A model generated the notes under the pieces. That model was not told the DNA's origin, did not search any database, and was given only the letters and a program-made list of their open reading frames with translations. Below, piece by piece: positions 1 through 10,662 of a stretch of 64,000 bases of DNA; the first letter of the stretch is position 1, and each line of letters opens with the position of its first letter. The translations under genes and the position numbers were made by a program. Source of the stretch: Tanypteryx hageni (Eukaryota; Arthropoda; Insecta; Odonata; Petaluridae); contig CM054116.1 in assembly GCA_028673005.1 (NCBI GenBank), positions 66,477,211 through 66,541,210 of the forward strand. Reading direction: 5' to 3'.

Positions 1-287
1 AATAAACAAATATTCAGTTTTTCGATGATATTGCGTTAATCAAGTCAGAAATAGAGATTCAAATTGCTGCATTACTGAAAGACGTTGACGAAATTTTTTG
101 CGAAAGCATAGTACCTTTTTAATCTTTGACTAAAACAGAAAAATAAAATATATATAAATTTATTTTTTTGAATCGCGTTTTATATGCACTAAAAGTAAAA
201 AAATCTAAATTCACATAACTGAATGTTCCAGAAAGTGAAAATTGTTTTGGGAATATAAAAGTTGTCTAGCGTAATATGAAGAAAGGT

Positions 288-1035
288 TAATAGAAGAAAC
301 ACAAGAAGGCGCAGGTGATTTCAGGATCAGAACAGGGACTATAAGAACAGTAAAATATTTTGATAATCAAGGGTTTATAAAAAGAAAGAAAAGGGAACTC
401 CAGAAAATGATAAATGCAGAAAATTCAAGTCAATGCGAATATTGGGGACAGAGGAAAACCTAAACCAAAGTATTGGTGGAAAGCTATTAGAACATGTTTC
501 ATACTTTAAATACCTTGGAAGATTCATAACATGAGATTCTAAATGCACCGATGAAATCAGGACTAGAATAGACAAAGCAAATACAGCATTTAGAAGAAAA
601 AATTCTAATTAACAGGAAAAATAATATAAATGACGATGCACTTAAGAAATTGATCAAACGCCATGTATAGAGTATCGCTTTGTATGGAGAAGAAACATAG
701 ACAGTCGGAAAAATTATATAAAATACTTGGAAAGCTTCGAAATGAGGGCATGGAGAAGAATGTTTAAGATACAATGGACAGATAGTATGAAAAACGAGGA
801 AATACGAGAAGAAGAATAGGAGAAACAGAATGACTGAAAAAGCTATAAGAAAGAGGAAGGCGAACTGGTCCGGATTATTACCTGAAGAAAGAGAGCATGA
901 TTGAAGCGTTTTAGAAGGAAAGCTGGAAGGAAAAGGAGAAAGAAGTTTCAGCCGATAGACGACTTAGAAAGGGAAAGAGAGCTAACAAGAAAAATAAAAG
1001 ATTGTGGAAAAGCAGGAGTATGCGGAGAATCACGC
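288..1035 (+). mobile_element. Decayed 3' part of a LINE reverse transcriptase
   Basis: This is a fossil of the reverse transcriptase C-terminal half of a non-LTR retrotransposon. Translating the + strand in pieces gives the usual order of this family. First comes a relic of the YADD catalytic box reading YFDNQG near 356-373. Next is VSYFKYLGRFIT (496-531), then EIRTRIDKANTAF (about 553-591). A segment reading LTGKNNINDDALKKL follows in another frame (about 608-652). After that come LYGEE and SFEMRAWRRMFKIQWTD (about 733-783), then a basic tail. At least two frameshifts and several stops interrupt it, and both catalytic aspartate positions of YADD are disturbed, so it is dead. Known of the family: these motifs follow the palm and thumb of APE-type LINE reverse transcriptases. 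The clade is not resolved. Nothing upstream (1-287) could be assigned, so the element is probably 5'-truncated. Confidence 0.8.
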
Positions 1036-3171
1036 TTAACCACTAATAATCAGTGCTGAAAGATTACATGCGACGATGATGCTTTAAAAAAGGTTGCAGA
1101 TTTACACATTTGAAAATCACAACGTCTGAACGCATTCACTCGTACACCGCCACCAATTTATTATAGGAGACATTATTGCCCAAATGAACAATCAGCATTT
1201 CAAAATCGTTGACTTCTTTACTCAAGAAGGTTGTTCGTGACAGCCAGTTTAGAAAATACTGATTTAAATACAAAGTATAGGTCGCTTAACGTGATCATGT
1301 TGGGTTCTATTTAACTGATAACAATGGGTTGCTGACAATAAACGACAGCATTGCTTAAGATGGCGTCGAATTTGGAATTCAGGTTTTGGTTACAATAATA
1401 GGCTGATAAGAATAATCGGTGATGATAGTAATTACTGTATTTATATTTATATACATACTCGAGCCGTAAAGTTACGCTTAAGATATTAACGTACAAACGG
1501 AACAGTCGAGAAAAATAAAATCATCAACCCAGGAAAAAGTCACTCGAGAATTTTTTTAAATCAAAGGAAAATATTACGGACTTCACAACATGCAAGATTC
1601 ATTATTTCTGTAGTTCCATCCCGACCGAGCGTCATTTATTTTTTAAAAATTCCTCTCTCTCTCTTTTTTTTGAAGGAGACTCAAGGGAAGTTAATTTGAT
1701 TCCGACGTCGATAAGGTAGGGTATCCCTCTCAGAGGAAGAGAGAGGGAGAGCGAAGGGAAGAGAAAAATAATTCGCAAAAATGAGGACGAGATCGATCAA
1801 GCAGACGGAGGAGTAGGCGGATCTTCGGTAATAAATCATATTCCTTATTTGAACAATCAAATGAAAAAATGGAAAAAAGGACTACTTCGTTCTCGAGCTG
1901 CGTTGTGGCTCATAAGAAATATTCCCTGGGGGGCTTCAGAAAAGAAACGATTTCGACGAAACACCCATTCTCTCTCTCTTGATCCTCTCCTTTTTGTCTC
2001 TTATTCCCCCACTCTTTCGACAACTGATATTACTGGTTCTGCGACTAGATTCACTTTTTCTATTTTTCGCGACATAAAAAATACGAAAATGACGAATTTT
2101 GAAACGCAAAAAAATAACAGCCGGAATGCGGTAACCAGGGAAGGAATATCTAAATATTTAATTCTTTATAAACTACAAAGCGTCATTATTTATTAACGAA
2201 AAGGTTCCATACGTATAACGCGGGAGATTCTTGAAGAACGAGTCATCCTGTATACATAAACATATCTCTCTCTCTACTATATATGTGTATTATTTATGCA
2301 TTTGTGTATACATACATAAATAAACATGGTAGTACGAAAAAAGCAAAATGAACACGAAGTAGAATCCCTTGGGAATTTTTAATACCCGTGTAAGAGGACG
2401 AATGAAGGAGAGAGGATTGTCGCTACTGAAAAGGCAGGAAATAAACACGCGTGTATAAAAAGCTCCAAACAAAAATTCAAAAGAGAATAGGGAAAAAGCA
2501 AAAATTAATGAAGTACGCAAGAGTCTTATTCGTCGGGCGGGCCGAATTTAGTTTATGGAGGACCTTTTGGAAACAAAAGGAGAACGCTTAGCGTAAAATG
2601 AAAAAAACGGAACGAGGGGCTCGCAGAAGGACGTCAAGAGGCTTGCGAAAAAATCCCTCGTTTACCAGATACGCATAAACAAGGCTTACAGTTGACGCAA
2701 GGTAGGACCATTTTGGCGACATACCACCAAGCCCGGACTTGAAAGCTCTGAATGGGCTTTTTCCCCTTCATGACAAATGTACATTTGTAAAAATGCATTG
2801 ACCGAAACTTCTGAATTGGTAAACTAAAGATAACTTAAAAAGCGGTGGAGTGGAATGGTCATTAACATGTAATCGTAAGCTCCAGACAAGAAAAAAACAT
2901 GAATTTGCACTTTTTTTATAGCAATTAATGAGATGCACCGAAACAAAAAACAAAAACGATGGAAATTTGTTAGGCTACCTCACTATTACTGCTACGATTT
3001 ATTGCGAGCACGACCAAACAGATTAAACGAATAGATTTGTTGGAAATTATCAATTAATTCTAATTCATTGTCATTGGAATAGAACCAACGCCGACAGAAA
3101 TCACCTTGACCAACTTGAGTGGGGGAAATAAAGGCGAAATTATAATTTTAAAAAATTATTTGTCCTTTTGC
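1036..3171. other. No recognisable gene
   Basis: A+T-rich sequence with short CT and GA runs (about 1650-1672 and 1730-1770) and a CT run near 2265. No open frame shows a recognisable domain, and no inverted-repeat pair or tRNA-like fold was found. Confidence 0.5.
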
Positions 3172-3407
3172 CAGCATCGTAGCCGGGAAGTTTGGCGCCC
3201 GAGGCAAGACTGAAAAACACTGCTTCCATGCTCTCATAACTGAATATAATACGATTTAAATTGTGCGCCAAATAATAAGTATTTTGCATTTATTACAATA
3301 AATACATAGATTCGATCCCACAACGTTTTTCAAAATTGTTATTACAAAATCTATACTCGCGACTTGCCTGTTGCCGCCCCTGCACTTCAACCCTTGCTAC
3401 GGAACTG
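3172..3407. mobile_element. Possible small hAT-like MITE (236 bp)
   Basis: The left end starts CAGCATCGTAGC and the reverse complement of the right end starts CAGTTCCGTAGC. Beyond that both ends have G-rich stretches followed by GGCAAG (left) and GGCAAGTCG (right). Ends of the form CAG..CCGTAGC are familiar for hAT MITEs. The inverted repeat is imperfect and no matching 8-bp target duplication was found, so the call is tentative. The interior is A+T-rich and non-coding. Confidence 0.4.
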
Positions 3408-4007
3408 TCTATAGCATATCGTTATAGATTAACCACATAAAGTCAACAGCAAATAGTGGTCGAGAGAAAATAAAATTTGTAAAATAACATGCATTAATCG
3501 AATTAACTATGTACTTTATAATTAAGATAAGATACCAGAGTCACACATGTTTAAGAATTAAAAATAGCCAAATGATGAAATAATTTTTCTTCATAACCGG
3601 ATTTATCTTTAATTTTTCATTACCTAATTCATCTGATAACGGAAAAATTCAAACTAAAGCTGCATCTAGATATTAGATATAATGTGCTTATATAATTAAA
3701 AATCTACATAACTGTAATGGAATATAAAGTCGGTCTTTTAATATAAAAATTTAAAATATTTAATAATGACAAGAATTTATTGACTGATTACCTAATAAAC
3801 GCGGAACCAGTTTTTCCATATGCCATTGGAACAATATCACGTGAACCCTATTGTTTCATGCTCATTAAAGGCACTTCAATGAACTGCTAAGTATATGCGC
3901 TAAGGAATTTAGGTACGTGACACTTGAATAATAAATGTTCATAACCTACATTAAAAAATGAAGAAGACTTGAGGCTTTCTTAGAGTGAGAAAGGAACAAA
4001 ATTAATT
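3408..4007. other. A+T-rich, nothing recognised
   Basis: A+T-rich spacer between the small inverted-repeat element and the first 136-bp direct repeat. No coding or structural signal was seen. Confidence 0.5.
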
Positions 4008-4143
4008 ACTCGTTCAAACTGATGACTAAAGACTTACGTAACCATCGTCTTGGGTCAGCAATTTTCGTACCCTATCATGTTATTTCTGAAATAGTGCTAT
4101 TAATACGCAATTGTCAAAGATCGATCACCAACTCGGAGAATTA
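4008..4143 (+). repeat. 136-bp direct repeat, copy 1
   Basis: Matches 5789-5924 base for base without indels, with 8 substitutions (about 94% identity), at an offset of 1,781 bp. Both copies share a + frame of about 42 codons starting SFKLMT. Six of the eight differences change the amino acid, so I infer the shared frame is not under protein-level selection. The family is not recognised. Confidence 0.85.
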
Positions 4144-4479
4144 AAAAGTAAATGAAATTCTTTTACTAAAAGTAAAATATTTCCTCGTATTTTCGGTGTA
4201 CAAAGAAATGGCACGCTAAGCTTTAGCAAACCGTGATTTAAAATCCATGCACTATCGACCTTAACCACAACTAATCTCACACAAGATAACGCGATCTTAT
4301 CAATTTCAGGAAAACAAACAGTTGCAACATAGCCCAAAATGTCAATCAAAACCCTTTCTAACTTTATATTCCCCATATCTTCCTCTCACTCTCTTCCGCT
4401 TCCGAATAAGAGGAGATCAAATTATCGTTCTGAAGAAATACAACCGCATTACCCGGCCGAAGTAAGGCGTGCGCGAGTT

Positions 4480-4990
4480 CAGTTCAGCTAAGAGTGAGAG
4501 AGAGGAGTGTGTGTGAGAGTGAAAGAGAGAGAGAGGTTTTCCATGGAGTGCTTTGTGTAAAAGGGAGCGCATGCTTTAAAAGGTTGGTTTAGAGAGGGCG
4601 GGAGGTAGATATGGTGTTCCTGTGTGCGAAAGAGAAGGGCAGCAGATGGAAGAGTAGTAGTGGGAAGGGCATGAGGGGATTTCGGAAGAGAGGATGAAGG
4701 TAAATGGAGGAGTAAGAAGGGGGAGGGTGGAACAGGACGCATTTCCCGCTGCAACACGGCGCATGCATATTTCATGAGAAGAGCAAAGAGACAGAGAGGG
4801 AAAGAGAGGTAAAAAGAGAAAGGGGGAAGACGTGTTCGCCCACCGATGCTCCTCTGGCGGCGTGAGTGGAGGGCGAGAAAGGAGGAAGGGAGACATAAAA
4901 ATGACGAAATGGAGGAAGAGATAAGAAGAGGGCGCGAACGCAGTGAGGAAAATAAAGAAGAATCGCCAGAAACTCCGTCATCTTCCGCAA
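4480..4990. repeat. Purine-rich low-complexity tract
   Basis: The + strand is dominated by G and A (GAGAGA, GGAAG, GGAGG) for about 500 bp. The overlapping open frames on both strands (Ser/Pro/Leu-rich or Glu/Arg-rich) follow from the composition and are not genes. Confidence 0.8.
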
Positions 4991-5079
4991 GAAGAGAGAA
5001 AATTTCGAGATGAGATTAAGATCGAATCAGATCCTTTCTTGGTTAGGCCATTCTTTCAATTTGACCTCAGGATTACAAG

Positions 5080-5663
5080 AATTTTTGGTACCCGGGTATT
5101 CGATTATCATTTCACCGAGCTATCCGGAATATTTAATGGAAAAATAAAATTTTAATAAATATTCATTTAAAGGTCATTTTATTTATTTTTATTGATACAA
5201 GAGTTATTCAATGATTCAAAAAATAGTATTTTAAAAAATGAGAGCATTTAAAGTGCAGGTTTTCATGCGGTTTCGCAATTTTGTGTTGAAAGTACCAGCT
5301 ACAGAAAAACGCTCAGAAGCAGTGGAAGTCGGCTCAACAATCAGCAATGCTTGATAGAATTTCTCCAGTCTGTCGGTACGTTCTCCATTATTTGACTCCA
5401 ATAGTTTGAACTCTTTATCAATGCTTAACTGCTGAGATATTTCTGCCTTTGCCTTTTAACGTAGGTCTTTAAAGTAATTTATTTAAAATTTAAAAATGAT
5501 TTATTACTCCAATTATTATAACTGTACCTGTAATCTGTCAACAATAATAGTAAGTTTGTAATTTTAATTTTTCCAATAATAATCGAGTACTTGAACAAAA
5601 TTACCCAGGCATTTGAAAAATCGAAGAAAACACCGAGTACCCGGGTAACCGGTAAACAGTGTT
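5080..5663 (-). mobile_element. Internally deleted hAT element
   Basis: The element is bounded by imperfect inverted repeats. The left has GGTACCCGGGTATTCG near 5087-5102. The reverse complement of the right has GGTTACCCGGGTACTCG near 5633-5649. Between them lies the C-terminal domain of a hAT transposase on the minus strand (separate entry). Length is about 0.58 kb, far shorter than an autonomous hAT of several kb, so most of the transposase is gone. Exact termini are uncertain because no clear 8-bp target duplication could be fixed. It sits between the two 136-bp direct repeats, but nothing shows that they were made by the same event. Confidence 0.65.
5231..5455 (-). pseudogene. hAT transposase C-terminal dimerisation domain (remnant)
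   Basis: An open stretch of 74 codons on the minus strand runs from just after a stop (5456-5458) to a TAA at 5231-5233. It lacks a usable start, so a Met-initiated search misses it. Its core reads ALLIVEPTSTASERFSVAG followed by KLRNRM. This is the signature of the hAT C-terminal dimerisation domain: a hydrophobic stretch, PTS.ASER.FS..G, then R.R. In intact transposases it closes the catalytic fold at the C-terminus. Here the RNase H-like catalytic core and the BED zinc finger are absent, so it is a remnant. The stop follows the domain at the usual place. Recognition of the domain is strong; the subfamily is not known. Confidence 0.85.
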
Positions 5664-5788
5664 GGATATTGTACCTTTGCTGTTATTCTCTCACTTTTTT
5701 ACCCCCACAGCTAGGGATTTCGATATTTTACCACATTTGAAATAATTTGTGCATTAATTCGTTTCGGTTATGCATTTTTTAAACTGTA

Positions 5789-5924
5789 ACTCGTTCAAAC
5801 TGATGACTAATGACTTATGTAACCATCGTCTTGGGTCAGCAATTATCGTACCCTACCATGTTATTTCTGCAATAATGCTATTAATACGCAATTGGCAAAG
5901 ATCGATCACCAACTCTGAGAATTA
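5789..5924 (+). repeat. 136-bp direct repeat, copy 2
   Basis: Second copy of the repeat at 4008-4143 (8 substitutions, no indel, same orientation). An open frame of about 61 codons covers it, extended by non-homologous flank. Copy 1 stops at the end of the repeat. Confidence 0.85.
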
Positions 5925-7229
5925 TAAATATAAATTATGTAGAACTGAATTATAGCAAGGGAAGACCGTCGTTATGGCTAAGTGTCGTATTGCCGGAAAA
6001 ATCATGAATATTAATTTCACCAAAAGCTTCTCAAATATTACTACACATAATTTGCCCACCTTATCAACTTTTCACACAATTCAGGGTTCAATATACTGTC
6101 ACATCCTGTGTGAATCATCAAACACGGCCTTCGTAGGTGGTTGATTCTGTATATACGATAGATTTTAAAAATTATGCACAAATTCACGTTTTTCTGTAAT
6201 CTTCCGTTTAACGTCTGCGTCGACTTGGTGACTATGACTTTTGTTAGCATTTCTAAGAATGGCCATTCAGAACGTAGCTGCAAAAGTTTAGAAACAGTAA
6301 TCCGCTCAATAAGCTACTTTTAAATTATCAGCATACGTTTCCTTAACCTAGTAACCGACTTGTATATTTAATTATTATTTACGTCTGAATAAACTGCATC
6401 TTGATAAAAAGGTATTACTACACAACTATAAACGTGTACTGCAGCAATTCGATACTAAACTAGAAGGAAGGAGAACACCTATTTAAGAATAACATAGCAA
6501 CGAGATCGAACAGCCGATAGAAATTGGATCCAAATGACGTACATCCCTCCGAAATTATTTTCATCTCTTCTTGTCTCCCTTTCTCTCTCAAAAGAGTGAG
6601 AACGGTACTCGGATGGAAAAAAAGAGGAGACGACATCCAAGGGTGGCGCCATGCGTCTTTCTGAATCGCACCGCATAAATAAATACACCCGCCAAAACGA
6701 CAGCAACAACAGCAGGCGCGTTATAAAAAAATGCCTCCCATTTTTGAAAAGCTTTTCCGAAATACAAATAACGGCTATTCTTGCAGAGGCCGTAAAAATA
6801 TTTCTCCAAGGAATAAAAAAGAAAGGTGTCGGAGGGAGAAAGAGGTGAGCTTCGGGAGGAAAAATCGAAAGTATTTTATCATACGTGGAAATAAATTTAT
6901 GCACGCATGTGATCGTATGAATATGTACGAAGGTTCCTGTCGCCGAAGAATGACGTAGTCCGCAAGGCTTCCAGCTTGTCAACTCATCTTTTCAGTCAAT
7001 TGTGCACTGGATTTCTCTTTAACTATTAAATTTCAATTTTCAGAATATCTCCGTGTCTGGCATAATCCTGTCTGCATAGCATTTACATCAATATGTACTT
7101 CCAAGTGTGTTTATCTCGTCATCTCAGCTTTGGGTTTTCTTTTGAAGTTACTCTTGTAGGCCATATGTTGGGGCAAGCTTGGCTGGCCTGAACTCAACGT
7201 GAGAAATGCCCTATACCTAAGCGAGAGGA
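5925..7229. other. No recognisable gene
   Basis: Mixed A+T-rich sequence. Open frames of up to 167 codons near 6479-6982 overlap one another on both strands and show no family motif. I regard them as chance. Confidence 0.45.
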
Positions 7230-7300
7230 TTAGTCTGCCTTCAGTGGCAGAAAATCCGCCTGACATGCGGAAGACCTGGGTTTGATTTCCAGTCAAAGCA
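7230..7300 (+). pseudogene. tRNA-Gly-like relic (anticodon position reads GAC)
   Basis: A 71-nt segment with the tRNA-Gly layout. The D-arm is CTTC/AGTGGCA/GAAA. The anticodon stem TCCGC/GCGGA is perfect, around loop CTGACAT with GAC at positions 34-36. The T-arm is CTGGG/TTTGATT/TCCAG, with a good Pol III B box. The 3' acceptor strand TCAAAGC plus A is present. The 5' acceptor strand (TTAGTCT) does not pair with it, so a working tRNA is unlikely. A run of six T follows (7303-7308), as expected for a Pol III terminator. It resembles the tRNA-like units at 56.1 and 56.4 kb, including the TTTTTTCTC after the 3' end. It is either a pseudogene or the head of a tRNA-derived SINE. Confidence 0.6.
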
Positions 7301-7599
7301 TATTTTTTCTCCTGCTTTTTCGGAATCTCTTCGTGACAAGTTCGCATATGAGTCTTTGTATAGAACGAACACCAAAACTTTTATTTGTAAGTTCCAATCA
7401 TGCATATCTCACAAGCAGGTACGTGCACACAGACACAAACAAAAATACGATACATACATATTCGCAGGAGAGAGCTTGAACCTTAGAAAAAAAAACTGTC
7501 AAAATGCTCGATAAAAGGAAAACTAATGAGTGCAAAAAGCGCCCAAGTGTGAAATAATACAGTTAGGGAGAAGCTCGATAGGGAACAGGAGAAAGGAAT

Positions 7600-7900
7600 G
7601 AAAAGATAGGGTGTTGACTATAAGGAAGGGTGAGAGTAAGAGGAAGTAGAGAAGGGGCGAGAGAGAGAGAAATTTCAGAAATGTCGCAAGAAGGTCTGAT
7701 TACTGAGTGGTGAGAGAGTTGTATCGAAAGGGCGGAGGAAGAGGAGATTCAAATCGAGCGAATAGAATGAAAAGAGGTAGTAATAATAGGAAGGAGAGAG
7801 AGAGAGAGGCTGTGATGGAAAGAAAAGGGGAAAGAGAGGAGGGGAAGGGTTACGCGATTCGTGGAAGAGATCGAGAGAGTCGAAAACTCTCAACGAAAAA
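7600..7900. repeat. Purine-rich low-complexity tract
   Basis: GA-rich + strand with a (GA)n core near 7795-7808. The open frames here are compositional. Confidence 0.7.
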
Positions 7901-7931
7901 TAAAACGCGCGGAGACATTACGACCCCATAA

Positions 7932-10310
7932 ATTTGTCGCGAAGATCTATATTAGTGAAATCTTCGGCTATTTTGTACCGTGAGCGAACCATTTTATGGG
8001 ACGGTAAATTAACGTGAGATCGAATCTCTGTAACTCAAATCTTGGAAGGAAAATAAACAGCGGATTTATGTGACCGAAAGTTATATAATAGCGAGACCGG
8101 AGGAATCGATATCTATGTCGGGTTATCGACGATCCCAAATGAAAAGTATTTAACGCGAATATTTGCAAAATTTAGCAAGAATGGGAAGGATGTCCTGCTT
8201 TAGACCGTGATTGCATCTACAAAACATGTCACGGCTCTTAAAATAGCATTGCATTCCGAGAGGAAAAGTATTTGTAAATTTATTGCCCTCATACACAACG
8301 GACAGATAAATAACGAAAGTGCGCACGCATAATTTTTATAGATTATTTATAAAATAAAATTGCGGGTGCGATAGCTGGCGCTTGATTTTCCGTATTGGGA
8401 CGAATAATAAAAGGGGACATGTATGGGATTGGAAATGAGCCAACCGCATGATGGTCGATTCCGGATTTAAAAATAACGAAAACCCGCCAAAAAAATTTCG
8501 AAGTAAAACTGAAAAAAGTCTACCTTGAAAAACAGCGCCTCTCATGCGGTTGAAAAATGCAAAAACGAATGGCACGAAAAAGTCGACGGTAGAGTAGATG
8601 TTTTGGCCCGTATAAATGAATCCTTACAAACAAAGGATGGAAACTAGAGACAAGGAACCAAAGGGACTTTGTGCCGAGTCTTGGTTTCCAAGGAAAGTGA
8701 CGTCTGCAAAATTAAATCAGGGTAAAGGGGGCTGGAGGGCAAAGGGCACAGATGCGGATAAAATAACTGGATGGGGAGGGAAAGAGGAGCACCCAAGTGC
8801 TGCGAGCTCGGTTCAAGGGAAAAAATGTCAATATATTCGAGAGAGATCATTATCGATGCCATTGGTAAACAGAACTACACTGAGGAATGGAATGTAGATA
8901 AAAGCTTTAGTGCTGTAATTTTAACTGCGAGATGAACGGCCTTGAACTCGTTTACTTCCTCAAATGAAAGCTTAGTGCCTGAGTCCTGAGCTTTAGGAAT
9001 ACTTCAACCGAATAAATCCAAACGCTTCTGATTCTCTTACATTGATAAATGAAATTTCAAAATAGTTTCCTCCGACGATTCAGATAGGCAGAGAATGTGA
9101 AGTGAAGAGAGAAAGCTTATATGGTCTCAGTTTTATATTGCGTTAATTAAAAAATAAGGCACTGAGGAGTTTTGATTGGATAACAGAAACTAATTGGCGA
9201 TTTCCAAAATTTCACAAACGAAAGAATAAATTTAACTAATTTCGCTATGACCTTTAAACATGTTCGACGCTGGTCTAACTCGCCAGTGTGATGTTTCACA
9301 GTGATTATGAAAGACAAAAATAATTACTGGAAACAAAATTTTCTTTTGTTATAGGTTATTTGGATGACATTTAAAAAAAGAAATATAGTTTAAAAAAAAT
9401 AAAATATAAATATTTTCATCCACTCAATAATCAAAGAAATGACAATCATAAAATACGAATGCCGTAGATCGTCATATATTATAAGTAATCTTACGGGATG
9501 AATAATTAATGTGCAACGAAGAGTTTGTCATGTGTATATAACTCATAAATTAATTGCATATTTGAAATTTCAAAAGAGAGGAGAATTTTTAAACGACACT
9601 TCAAACAGAGAAAAGAATATTTGGAAACTTTACGGCATCTTCATTAGCATATGTATGTTCCTTGCTTTTCAGACGGCTCAAACTCATAAAGAAACCCTAT
9701 TAATTCTGTTCGACCTCTTTTAACTTCGATTTCGCTGTTTTTCCTCTTCCTTCCTCCACTTTATCTTTTCCATTCACAACTTAAATGTACTCAAATTAGT
9801 TTTATCCGTACCCGTTTCTTGTCCATAAAGAATTACTTCCTCCAATGTATAACTCTCCAAAAGTTTTCCTTGGAATATTAATCAGCATATATTTAAGAAC
9901 GAGCACCATTTTTGGAACATTACACAAATATCCGAGCCAGCACTTTCTGAGGAGGATCAACAAAGAAGACTTTTACGCCGCTGCAAACAGAAACGGAACC
10001 TTGGTCTCCTCCGTAATCTCAAAACTCCTCTTTTTTACAACACCGATAAAAGCCTCGGTACGGCGACAAAGATTTTTATCGCATTCCAAAGGAAACAGCA
10101 AGGGAGATTAGCAGAAGAGACATACAAGGCGAGCAAGCATTCCAAGGGAGAATGTAAACAAGCTCACGCCGACACAGCAAGAAGTCCTCGCCAACCATTC
10201 CCTACTAAATAAAAGTTACTACCGCGGCCGCCAGGAAATCTCTATTGAGGGCCACTCGAGATAGCGTGCTGGGTAGTATGTCGGTAGGGATGCGGCCGAA
10301 ACGAAACTGC
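7932..10310. other. No recognisable gene
   Basis: A+T-rich sequence, including an extreme A+T block at about 9360-9490. The stretch at about 10130-10320 is richer in CG (for example CCGCGGCCGCC near 10224) and leads into a purine tract. No domain or repeat was recognised. Confidence 0.4.
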
Positions 10311-10319
10311 AATCGAGTG

Positions 10320-10660
10320 TGAGAGAGAGGAAGAAAGTTTACTGCGTCCCTTCACGAGCAGAGAGCGAATTGGGCGAGGCAGCGGAATGGAATGGATGGA
10401 AGTGTGAGGGAGTAGGAAATATGCAGCCTAGGAATGGGTGACACGAGGAAGGGACAGCAAAAAAGGAGCAAAACGAGAGGATGAAAGAGAAAGAAAGAGC
10501 TTAGAGACGAGAGAGATGTGTCCCAAAAAAATAAGGAAGAAGAAAGGGAAGGAAGACCGAGAGCGAAATGAATGGAGAAAGGGAAATCGAGACACGAAAG
10601 AAGAGCGGAGTCGAAAACAGATATCGAATATTCAGAAAAATAAGATTAACGGTGAGTTAT
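10320..10660. repeat. Purine-rich low-complexity tract
   Basis: About 340 bp dominated by A and G on the + strand. The 74-codon Lys/Arg/Glu open frame in it is a composition effect. Confidence 0.7.
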
Positions 10661-10662
10661 GA

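Noticed and set aside
4008..5924. The 136-bp direct repeats as LTRs of a retrotransposon
   Set aside because: No TG..CA ends, primer-binding site, polypurine tract or gag/pol sequence between them. The interior is a purine tract and a hAT remnant.
5770..5955. 61-codon + frame covering the 136-bp repeat as a conserved gene
   Set aside because: Between the two repeat copies most differences alter the amino acid and copy 1 stops early, so there is no sign of protein-level constraint.
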